This document shows positions 11,458 through 20,700 of a stretch of DNA of 64,000 bases, one piece after another (position 1 is the stretch's first letter; every line of letters begins with the position of its first letter). The notes beneath the pieces were generated by a model. That model saw nothing but the letters and a program-made list of their open reading frames with translations, was not told where the DNA came from and did no database searches. The stretch covers positions 21,855,537 through 21,919,536 of the forward strand of contig CP093829.1 of the NCBI GenBank assembly GCA_033063855.1, written 5' to 3'. The stretch comes from Smittia aterrima. Its lineage: Eukaryota; Arthropoda; Insecta; Diptera; Chironomidae. Made by a program: the position numbers and the translations under genes.

Positions 11458-11580
11458 TTTATCTTTTCACTTAAAAATCCAAAAGAAGACTAAAAGCTTT
11501 TACGAAAATCAATAGAATTTATAACTCAGCGAACGCTTCACTAAATGACGTTTAAAAGTTCTTCGTGGTTGTGTACTGAT

Positions 11581-11598
11581 GATCAAAACGTGTTGATC
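11581..11598 (-). promoter_or_regulatory. Palindromic box, gene D
   Basis: Perfect copy of GATCAAAACGTGTTGATC, 58 bp upstream of the member D TATA-like element. Confidence 0.5.
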
Positions 11599-11785
11599 GA
11601 GTTTAGTTTATAGAGGTTAGATATTTTTAGAGTTGCAACGAAACTTTGACCTTTGACATTTCATTAAGCCAAAATTAAATGTCAACGTTTTTTAGTGAAT
11701 TTAAAAATTTTATGTATTTAGCTTTTTGAATATTTAAAATCTATTTTAAAATGGGTGAATAAAATTCGTTTTTTATTTTATTGCT

Positions 11786-12219
11786 TTATCCACATATTGA
11801 CTTGATACACGCTGAATCTAAACCTAAAGAAGGAGGTCCTGCAATTGGGATAACAGCTTGACCACCACCACTTTGTTCCGGAAATCCAGGCATTTCTGCC
11901 ACATTTTGTCCGGTTGGTGTTTGTGTCACAGGCGCTTACTTGTCGGGAGCTCCTGTCAGATGAAGGTCGAAGCTTTGACTTTTCACGAACTTAATGGAAT
12001 ATCTTGTGCCAATTCTGTAAATTCATATTTTCCTTTATTTCTGGGGATGAGATCACATCCTTTCTCTTCAACTGTTGCTTCATAGATTGATTGAAGAAAG
12101 TTCAAGTTTTGACAATCAATCACATTTGCTGTCAGTAAAGCAATTACGAAAATCTTGAAGAGAAAAATTTAATTATTTATGAATATTTTATTAGCAACTA
12201 ACCTTACTTGAAAGATCAT
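11786..12219 (-). pseudogene. Secreted peptide pseudogene E (copy of member J)
   Basis: A near-copy of the gene at 17057-17527. The exon-1 equivalent is 12208-12219 (M-I-F-Q, donor GTAAGG) and the exon-2 equivalent is 11786-12153. It still ends C-I-K-S-I-C-G, but it is broken by an in-frame TAA where J has a Tyr codon (near 11938), a small deletion near 12015 that shifts the frame, and a larger deletion near 12105 after the signal peptide. The promoter (TTTACACTTTGACTATCACA) is kept. It is non-functional as written. Confidence 0.85.
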
Positions 12220-12417
12220 TTTCTCCTTTACACTTTGACTATCACAAGAATTTTTAGTATAGAGACCGTGATAGAAATTTTGCTTTTCTTAAAACAGTTT
12301 TTTTTAAAAAAGACCACTATATAAGCAACAACTGTGAACATTTTTTCGTTTAACTCAAGAAAATGTCATCTTCATTATAAGCTTCTGCACATGAGAAAAC
12401 AAACAAAATTGTTCCCT

Positions 12418-12715
12418 CTAGCCACAAATTGAAGCAATGCATGCTGCGCTTAATTCAGAATCATCACCAGGTTTAATATTAGGGCGATAAGTTGCTTTAC
12501 GGCATCGTAGATCAGATTTATCGTTAATAGAGTCTGGACGTCGACTCGGCTCTCTAAACCCAGAAATACATATGAAAGCAGTAGTAGTTTCAACTGGTGC
12601 GCAATTAAGTAAAGTGATGGACACTGCTGTCGATACGAGAATCTTAAAAACCAAAAATAACTTAAGTTCACAAATATTCGATTTAATTAAAACTATTTTT
12701 CACTTGTGAAAACAT
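12418..12715 (-). CDS. Secreted peptide array, member F (rearranged middle)
   Basis: Exons are 12704-12715 (M-F-S-Q) and 12418-12642, giving 78 aa. The signal peptide is standard, but the usual propeptide is replaced by V-E-T-T-T-A-F-I-C-I-S-G-F and a basic stretch (R-E-P-S-R-R-P). The last 20 residues match member B. The same odd middle appears in relic P3 (14641-14859), so the replacement predates their duplication. No palindromic box is found; the upstream segment that carries it elsewhere is deleted here. The frame is open, but function is doubtful. Confidence 0.6.
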
Positions 12716-12961
12716 TTTATCCCTTCCCTTTAAAATTTGAAAGAATACTAGAAGACTATGCGAAAATCTTAAGAGTTTATAACTTCGGGATCGTTTCACT
12801 AGGAAATTCTTTCTAAGAAAAAGATTGATATCATGTTCAATGTTCACTTTATTGCGGCTATGAATTTTTTTCCTTTCATAAGTTAAGAACTGTGTAAATA
12901 TTTTAATCAAGACATTGTCGTCTTTATTAAAAGTTTAAACGATTGGCGAAACAAATAAAAT

Positions 12962-13277
12962 TTATCTTCTCCCGCACAAACTTGTAATACCGCATGCTGG
13001 TGAAATATCAGAATCATCATGGGGAGGTTTAGGATTAGGAGGAGGAGGAGGACTTCTTCGATTCCGAAATGTTAGGTCGCGTCCTTGATCTTGAAGCCAT
13101 GACTCAAAACTGGAGTAAAGGAAGCCTAATGGCAATTGATCTTGATCGTTTTCCGCTGGTGCACACTCGAGCAAAGTGATGGACACTGCTGTCAATACGA
13201 GAATCTTAAAAAACAAAATAAACTTAGATCCACGAATTTTCGATTTAATTAAAAGTATCCTTTACTTGTAAGAACAT
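12962..13277 (-). CDS. Secreted peptide array, member G (short, furin type, C-G-R-R end)
   Basis: Exons are 13266-13277 (M-F-L-Q) and 12962-13204, giving 84 aa. The signal peptide and propeptide are followed by R-N-R-R (residues 51-54). The 30-residue tail begins S-P-P-P-P-P-N-P-K-P-P and ends C-G-I-T-S-L-C-G-R-R. The spacing between cysteines is five rather than four. Gly-Arg-Arg after the last Cys is a classic amidation signal, as in crustacean cardioactive peptide precursors. A TATA-like element is at 13337-13343; the palindromic box is degraded to GATAAAAGCGTG near 13385. Confidence 0.82.
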
Positions 13278-13429
13278 TTTATCTTTTCACTTGAAAATCC
13301 AAAAGAAGACTAAAAGCTTTTACAAAAATCTAAAGAATTTATACTCAGCGAATGCTTCACTAATGATGATGATGATAAATATTGATGATAAAAGCGTGCC
13401 AATGTTTTTCTAAATATTTGACCTTTTAT

Positions 13430-13830
13430 TTAAATGAGTCATTAAAACCCGCTTTTATATTTGTTTGTTTGTTTGTTATTTTTTTAATTTTTAACTCAAT
13501 AAGAGCCAAGCACTTTAACATTTGTGACTTTGGGCAATATAATATTAACAAACTAGTTTACCCGGCCGCACGTCGAGACAAATCTCTTTTCCCGAAGTTA
13601 TCCCCAAAGTTATATTTCTTCCTCCGATTCCATCGACATCAACTGAAACAAAAGCATTTTTGGTTTCGACCGAGTTACATATTGCAAATTTAAGGAAGAG
13701 CGGAAAAGGATGCGTACTAATTATCTAGGTTTTCTTCAAGGCAAAGTAAGAGATTGTCTCACGTCTGTCAGTGGCATTTGCGTCAATTTAAGAATTTTAT
13801 TCTTAATTTTTTATACGTGAAAATTGCACG
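13430..13830. repeat. Duplicated noncoding block, copy 1
   Basis: This block is similar along its length to 15715-16090. Shared stretches include CAATAAGAGCCAAGC, GACTTTGGGCAA, TTCGACCGAGTTAC and GTACTAATTATCTA. It lies between array genes and was duplicated with them. It also holds a GTTT microsatellite near 13461. Confidence 0.7.
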
Positions 13831-13885
13831 AGAAAAAAAACTGAATATTTTATTAAAAACTTTGTCGATATATAAAGACAACAAA

Positions 13886-14042
13886 TTTTCACCCACAGCC
13901 ACCAATCAAAAGGTAGACTCAATCAAAATGATAGACTCGAGATGGACACGAGAATCTTAAAATGCAAAATAAACTTAAATACATAAATTTGTTTTTATTT
14001 AAATTTAAAATTACCCATCACTTGTAGACGATTGAGAGACAT
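13886..14042 (-). pseudogene. Secreted peptide relic P2 (C-like)
   Basis: The exon-1 equivalent at 14022-14042 reads the same M-S-L-N-R-L-Q as member C. The exon-2 start (13950-13955) and a tail-end fragment near 13886-13905 remain. The body between them is deleted. This is a decayed copy of member C. Confidence 0.7.
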
Positions 14043-14045
14043 TTT

Positions 14046-14640
14046 TTACATTAAAATAAAAATTGCTGGAAAGTTAGCAGATTATATTTGATAAAACTTT
14101 GCCATATGAAAGAGAGATAGATTTAAAAGAGAATAAAGCAATAAAACTGTGTTTTGACATTCGGTTAAGTCCGCAAATTCCCTGTTTTTTAAAAAAAATC
14201 CCAAAAATCTCGGTTTTTCAAATTTTTTTGAGACGGAAAAGCTTTAGTCGCAAATCTAAACATGCACAATCATAGTTTAGAAGTCTATTGAGATATTTTA
14301 TGAAGGTCGAAAATTATCAAAAGTAAGCTGTGGGCCTCATATTTTACGAAAATTGCATTTTTGTGATTTTTCCGGAAAATGTAATATTTGACTTCAATTT
14401 GCCATGAAATAGCCGCGCGGGAAAAAAAACGTACTACCCAGTTTTGTAGCCTAACCCATAAGGAAGAAAGTTGCTGTTTTTGATTAACTAAAGAAAAGGA
14501 AAATTCCCAGACATTTCCGATAATATTTGATGAAGTAGGAAAAAAAACTTTACTATCATAGTAAAGTGTTTTACTATGACAGTAAAATATTTTACTAGAA
14601 CTTTACTATGATAGTAAAAAAACAAGTTTACTGCAGTTAT
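14046..14640. mobile_element. Possible inserted element with palindromic TTTACTATNATAGTAAA units
   Basis: This stretch has no counterpart elsewhere in the array and separates relics P2 and P3. Near its right side are three palindromic units: 14548-14566 (CTTTACTAT-C-ATAGTAAAG), about 14569-14587 (imperfect) and 14601-14618. The first and third are inverted copies of each other. It contains no coding frame. A small nonautonomous element is possible, but no target-site duplication was confirmed. Confidence 0.3.
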
Positions 14641-14859
14641 ACGCCCCTTGATTGGGAGGATAAGTCTTAGGAGGCGGATTTCTTCGATTTCGAAGTGTTA
14701 AACCCAGAAATACATATGAAAATAGTAGTAGTTTCAACTGGTGCGCAATTAAGTAAAGTGATAGACACTGCTGTCAATACGAGAATCTTAAAAACCAAAA
14801 ATAACTTAAGTTCACAAATTTTCGATTTAATTAAAACTATCTTTCACTTGTAAAAACAT
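14641..14859 (-). pseudogene. Secreted peptide relic P3 (F-like, truncated)
   Basis: Exon 1 is at 14848-14859 (M-F-L-Q) and the exon 2 start at 14786. It keeps the signal peptide and the F-type middle (C-A-P-V-E-T-T-T). A frameshift then leads to a stop, while the other frame shows L-T-L-R-N-R-R followed by a proline-rich piece. The C-terminal Cys motif is missing at the junction with the 14046-14640 insertion. Promoter and box (14976-14993) are intact. Confidence 0.75.
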
Positions 14860-14975
14860 TTTATCCTTTCCCTTTAAAATTTGAAAGAAGACTAAAAGAC
14901 TATGCAAAAATCTAAAGAATTTATAACTTCGTGAACGTTTCACTAGGAAATTCTTCTTGGAGGTCGCAAAATGAT

Positions 14976-14993
14976 GATCAAAACGTGTTGATC
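14976..14993 (-). promoter_or_regulatory. Palindromic box, relic P3
   Basis: Perfect copy of GATCAAAACGTGTTGATC, 51 bp upstream of the TATA-like element (14919-14925) of relic P3. Confidence 0.45.
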
Positions 14994-15200
14994 GAGTTTA
15001 GTTTTTTGCGGTACTTGGCTCAATTAAATTGTCAAATTTTTAAGCGAATCTCAAGATTGTTTTCGAGTTTAATGTTCACTTTATTTCCGGCTATGAAATT
15101 TTTCCTTTCATAATTTAAGAACTGTGTGAATATTTTAATCAAGACATTGTGGTCTTTATTAAAAGTTTAAACGATTGGCGAAACAAATAAAATTTATTCT

Positions 15201-15501
15201 TCAGCCACAAACTGGAATACGGCATGCTGGTGATAAATCAGAATCTTCATTGGGAGGCAAAGTCTTAATAGGAGGATTTCTTCGATTCCGTAGTGTTAGG
15301 TCGCGTCCTTGATCTTGAAGCCATGACTCAAAAATGGAGTGAAGGAAGCCTAATGGCAATTGATCTTGATCGCTTTCCGCTGGTGCACATTCGAGCAAAG
15401 TGATGGACACTGCTGTCAATACGAGAATCTTAAAAACCAAAAACTACTTAAGTCCACAAATATTCGATTTAATTAAAATTATCCTTCACTTGTAAGAACA
15501 T
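15201..15501 (-). CDS. Secreted peptide array, member H (short, furin type)
   Basis: Exons are 15490-15501 (M-F-L-Q) and 15201-15428 with a 61-bp intron, giving 79 aa, the shortest intact furin-type member. R-N-R-R falls at residues 51-54. The released tail would be only 25 residues, starting N-P-P-I-K-T-L-P-P and ending A-C-R-I-P-V-C-G. A TATA-like element is at 15561-15567 and a box variant at 15623-15640. It is a good candidate for chemical study because of its size. Confidence 0.82.
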
Positions 15502-15622
15502 TTTATCTTTTCACTTGAAAATCTAAAAGAAGACTAAGAGTTTTTACAAAAATCTATAGAATTTATACTCAGCGAACGCTTCACTAAATGACTTTTAACT
15601 TTCTTCGTGGTTGTGAATTGAT

Positions 15623-15640
15623 GATGAAAACGTGTTTATC
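15623..15640 (-). promoter_or_regulatory. Palindromic box, gene H (variant)
   Basis: GATGAAAACGTGTTTATC, a two-mismatch version of the array box, lies 56 bp upstream of the member H TATA-like element. Confidence 0.4.
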
Positions 15641-15714
15641 GAGTTGTTTAAAAAAAAAACGACAAAATTAAATGTTAAATTTCGTTGCAAGTTTAAAGAA
15701 TATTTCTATTTTTT

Positions 15715-16090
15715 TAAAAATATTTGACTTATTTAAATGAGGGAATAAAATCCGCATTTATATTTTTTGTTTTTCTTTTTTTCTTTAATTTTTAACCCAA
15801 TAAGAGCCAAGCTCTTTTTAACATTTATGACTTTGGGCAAGAAAATATTAATAAATTTCTCTTGAGACGTTTAATTTTTCTTCCTTTGTTTCCACCGCTA
15901 TCAACTGAAACAAGAGCATTTTTGGCTTCGACCGAGTTACCTGCTGCAAATTTAAGGAAGAGGAAGGCGAAAAGGATGTGTACTAATTATCTAAGTTTTC
16001 TTCGAGGCAAAGTTAGAGATTGTCTTACATAAGTGGCATTCGCGTCAATGTAAGAATTTTATTCTTAATCTTTTATACAAGAGAATTGCA
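15715..16090. repeat. Duplicated noncoding block, copy 2
   Basis: Counterpart of 13430-13830, located between members H and I. It shows that duplication units include intergenic DNA. Confidence 0.7.
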
Positions 16091-16186
16091 CAAAAAACAT
16101 GAAACAAAAAAAATTGAATATTTGATTCAAGACTTTGTCGTCTTTATTAAAAGTTTCAGCACTTGACGAATAAAACAGAAATCTAA

Positions 16187-16654
16187 CTATCTACCTTGGC
16201 CACAAAGTGTCGCCTTGCAAGCATCGCCTAGATCATTGTCCTTCCCAGGTTTAATTATTGGGGGTGGTTGGACTATTGCGCTTGATGGTGCACCATAAGA
16301 AAAGCCGCCATGGGCACCCTGAGGAAAGTTCATTTTTGGATATGTCGGGAATTGATTTGATTCATCTAAGTATATCTCAACAACATTGTGCTTCACAAAT
16401 TCTCCGGAAAATCTCGTTCCACTTTCATCTCTAAAATCGAAATTTCCTTGATTTCGTCCTTGATCTTGAAGCGTTGATTCTATAATCCTGTTAAGGAAGC
16501 TTAGTGGCAATTGATCATTTTCTGAGTATCCTGCTGGTGCGCACTCAATCAAAATTATGGACATTGATGTCAACGCGAAAACCTTAATTAAAAATAAATT
16601 AAGTCCACTAAAAATCGATTTTTTTTAGAAAAAATTATTCACCTGTAAGAACAT
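16187..16654 (-). CDS. Secreted peptide array, member I (long type)
   Basis: Exons are 16643-16654 (M-F-L-Q, donor CAG/GTGAAT) and 16187-16582, giving 135 aa. A second ATG directly upstream (16655-16657) could add one Met. A signal peptide is followed by the long-type domain (N-F-D-F-R-D-E-S-G-T-R-F-S-G-E-F), a Gly/Pro-rich linker and the ending C-K-A-T-L-C-G-Q-G-R. It is close to member A in the domain. Its own upstream region lacks a TATAAA-like site, as in member C. A second, orphan promoter of the short type follows at about 16765-16886. Confidence 0.8.
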
Positions 16655-16764
16655 CATCTCTCCACTCTAAAATCCAAAAGAAGGAAGAAAACAGGACTGG
16701 CAAAAATCTTAATAAATTAATTTTTGAATGTTTCACTCGGAAGTAAATTTTAACAGTTCATTTT

Positions 16765-16886
16765 GTCAATCCAAAAGAAGACTAAAAGCTAATACGAAAA
16801 TCTATAGAATTTATAACTCAGCGAACGCTTCACTAAATGACATTTAACTGTTTTTCATACTGATGACCAAAACGAGTTGATCGAGT
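16765..16886 (-). repeat. Orphan short-type promoter
   Basis: This contains AGAAGACTAAAAGC, a TATA-like ATTTATA (16808-16814) and a box variant GACCAAAACGAGTTGATC (16865-16882). Spacing is the same as in members B and D, but no gene body of that type follows. It could serve as a distal promoter of member I or be a relic. Confidence 0.6.
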
Positions 16887-17056
16887 TTAGTTTTTTAAAG
16901 TTTGAATATCCTAAGAGTTGCAACGAAACTTTGATCTTTGACTTTCATTAAGCCAACATTTTGTAGTGAATCTAAAGATTTTAAGTATTAAACTTTTTGA
17001 ATATTTAAGTTCTACTTTAAAATGAGTGAATAAAATCCATTTTTTATTTTATTGCC

Positions 17057-17527
17057 TTAACCACATATTGACTTGATACACGCTGAATCTAAACCTAAAG
17101 AAGGAGGTCCTGCAATTGGGATAACAGCTTGACCACCACCACTTTGTTCAGGAAATCCAGGCCTTTCTGCCACATTTTGTCCGGTTGGTGTTTGTGTCAC
17201 AGGCGGATACTTGACGGGAGCTCCTGTCAGATGCAAGTCGAAGCTTTGACTTCTCACGAACTCAATGGAATATCTTGTGCCAGTTCCATCTGTGAATTCA
17301 TATTTTCCTTTATTTCTGGGGATGAGATCACTTCCTTTCTCTTCAACTGTTGCTTCATAGATTGATTGAAGAAAGTTTAGGTTTAAAAAATCATTTTCTT
17401 GTGCCTTGTACGTAGGAGCACAATCAATCACATTTGCTGTCAGTAAAGCAATTACGAAAATCTTGAAGAGAAAAATTTAATTATTTATGAATATTTTATT
17501 ATCATCTCACTTTACTTGAAAGATCAT
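17057..17527 (-). CDS. Secreted peptide array, member J (long type, most divergent)
   Basis: Exons are 17516-17527 (M-I-F-Q, donor GTAAAG) and 17057-17461, giving 138 aa. The signal peptide reads I-F-V-I-A-L-L-T-A-N-V-I-D-C-A. The middle D-L-I-P-R-N-K-G-K-Y-E-F-T-D-G-T-G-T-R-Y aligns both with the short-type D-L-T-L-R-N-R-R and with the long-type domain, so J may resemble the ancestral form. It ends A-C-I-K-S-I-C-G. It has its own promoter class, with TATATAAA on the minus strand (17587-17594). Pseudogene E and the 8.4-kb relic belong to this class. Confidence 0.82.
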
Positions 17528-17759
17528 TTTCTCCTTTACACTTTGACTATCACAAGAAGACTGCAGCATTCTGTAGAATTATCAACTTTATATAGGATGA
17601 GTATCGCTGAAGATTCAGGGATACGCATTAATATTCAATCTTTCAAGAGTCTTTCTTAAGGGAAAAATGCATTATATTGTAAAGATCACGAGTAATAAAT
17701 CACTTGCGAAACATTATCGTCGCGAAAGAAATAAAATAAAATAAAACAAAAGACGAAGA

Positions 17760-20700
17760 CTATCGAATTGATTCGTCAGTTGTACTCTTAAATTATCAAA
17801 ATACTTTTCCCATTCGTATGCATGACAAAAAGTTTCGATTCATTCGATTTAACGAGAGAGATTTTTATTGAACTGAAATTTAAAATAATTCCAAATCTCG
17901 CGGGAACATTTGATTTGCTGGTGAGATGAATCATTTAAACGACTAACGGCGGTAAAGAAAATTGAAAATTGAGCTGTAATTAGTTCCATCGACGAAGCTA
18001 ACCGAGAAAAGCGGTCGGAACAATTTGTTTGATCGGCGAGAGGCTCAAGATTCAAATGAATAAATCAATTGAGAAATTTTCTGCAAATAAATTTTCCAAC
18101 AAAACAGAATCAGATTCACGATTCTCAACGGAGCATTTCTCTTGTGTAAATTGAGACGTTTGATCTTGAACCAATTTTCTATTCCGTGGTTTGTATTGAT
18201 CGCTTGACGGGCCACGAGAAACTATGATTGGCTTTATTTGGCATTATGTCGATATTTGAACTTGTGCACACTTATGCGGTTTCTCAATTTGGATTTATTT
18301 CCGACTAGCGATTTAATTTTTTCTTCACCAGGTCTCATTATGATCAATGATCCAACGTTTTCTTTCAAACTCACAACAGCGCGTGAAGGACGAGCGATTG
18401 ATACGATTTCCAGGAATCAATTAATCACTGCCTTGGCTTTTAGTTTAGCTTATCGACTTCTTAAAATCGCCTAATAGGTTGGCAAATCAGAAGAGAAAGA
18501 TCGTTGAACTATTAGCATAAACAGTTTCATTTTGAGAAGGTCACAAGATGACAATCGAGACTTGTTTATTCACAGTAGAGTTACCAATAATAAATCTCGC
18601 TGATAAATACTTTCCTCGCTTGACTTGTCTAGGACGTTCTGTCATTTTTGATTTACTTCTGCGGTAATCGGATTGTCAACCCAACTAATATTACAAGAAG
18701 TGCATTGACTCTGTTTTAAATCAGAAACTCGCTGAAGGCAAATGATTGTTGTCACACATAGCGCAGGAAGTCTGAGGGAATTGACAATTCTGAGTGCGCT
18801 CCATAAAGAAATTACGTCACGATTTGAAGTCGTAAAATCGTAGCCAACATAACAAACTGCGAAAGGCATTAAAAGGAAAGAGTTTGAGCGCTTATGTTGA
18901 GAGGGAGTGGGACGAGGAGAAATGAAATAAAACTAAATCAACAAGCACACAATTCAATTAAACCGAATTAATTCCTCTCACAAGCGATTTTATGCCTCTC
19001 GTCGTTCGTTCATTGTTGTCATCTTAAAGTTATGATGATAAATTATGTGCATAATTATGAACAAGAGAGAGGAGGAAAATCGAGAGCTCAGTGATAACGA
19101 GCGTTCTTTGGAATCACATCATAAGCGCTTACAACGAGCGGAGGTCGATGGAATCTTGTTTAGTGATTATTTAATTTAAAACGAGCGCGACTCTGAACGA
19201 TGCACAGACAGAAATGTTAGCTCTTGATTGAATTATTGCGCTTCATGCTTCATTGGTTCCTTTTCACTCAATCGACTCATCAAGCAGTAAACACGAAGCT
19301 TACATAAACAAATGAATAGCTCTCTAACTCATAGACAGTCAGCACAGAAATGATCTCTGAAGAATTAATTGCAAATTTCATTCGGGATTTGATTTGGAAA
19401 CGACGACGACAGAATTCCAATGAACGACACTAATCGTTCTCGCTCATTCAAAAATGTTTGCGGAGTCAACTTTATCATTCGACTCGACGTTGACGAACGG
19501 AATAAATAGCGCAATGCATACATTAAACCGGATGGAAATGAAATTATTTCCTCTTTCGACACCTTTTCATTCCTACATGGAGCAGCTCAGCATGTGAGAA
19601 GAGTGGGCGACTTAAATTATCAATGAAACATCTCCGTTTGCTCTAGAAAAAAAGAACTCGAACGATAATCCAAGTCCCTCGTCTCTCGCAACTTACTTCT
19701 CGGTATGAGATGAGCCGTGTAGAGAGAGAGGCACTTGAAAAAGTGAAATCCCTCGAATGAAGATTTGTGGCATCTGATAATAATCCCACGTAATGTTTCG
19801 CAATCAACCAGAGATAGGTTAGGAAATAAAAAAGAAGTAGTTCAGAGGAGATTGTCGCTGTCAAATTGATGGAGAAGCAGTGTGAAGAGACACGAGAAAG
19901 TTTTGAAACTTCCTCGAAACATAAATTCTTTGGCTTAGCAATCGATTGAGAGCAGCTTAGCGTCTTCCTAAATCAATATCGTTTCCCATCCTGTCGACGA
20001 GCCACATTGAAAGTGATAGGGGAAGAAATTAAAATTCTAGTAAGGCAACTCATAAAAGTTGAATGGAGAGATTGTAGTTGTAGGGTTGAAGTGAACCTTC
20101 GATGCTGAAAGAGAATTAGAATTTTTTCCAAAGCTAGGAAAACTTCATTTACGGTCTGCTGCTGTCGTCGTGTTGTCCCTTTAGGGCGGCACATGTATTG
20201 CCAATTACAAACCAACGATTTGCCCTTCGTCGGAAAGTTTCTAGCTAAAAGTGTAAACACGACCCTCTCATGCACGTTCCGTGTTTTGAGTGAGTTGATG
20301 TTTTATGCATTGAAGAGAAAATTGTGCCCTCGCCCACATGCATCCTTAACTAACTTTCCTAGCCGGTGAAAGTGTTTCAAACAACGACAATTTATGAATT
20401 TTTGTAAAAGTTTAGATTTTCCACGTCGTTAAATTCTTTCCTGGCATAGATACTGTCGAAGTTGGCTTCAACCAAACTACCGCAGTTTGTGCATAAGAAG
20501 ATTTCCATTTCGCGTCGTTTTAATTATTTATGAGCGTCTTCGTGGAATAGAATCGATTTTAGATTTGAGTGAGGTTCGCCTAGAGCGCGAAAACTCGAGA
20601 AAGTAAAATATTTGTTGAGAAAATTTTCTTGTTTTCATTACAAGAGAGAAGAAACGGTTTTAATGCCTTAAGAACATTAGCGGAGGTGCCGGGGTGTCCC

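Noticed and set aside
9241..15000. Kappa-B sites such as GGAAATTCTT upstream of array genes
   Set aside because: Present in only some copies and weak; not enough to claim Toll or IMD control.
8759..16573. Long-type domain as a chitin-binding (R&R) cuticle motif
   Set aside because: Some resemblance to Y-x-F-x-x-x-D-G-T, but spacing and the aromatic/Gly pattern of the R&R consensus are not met.
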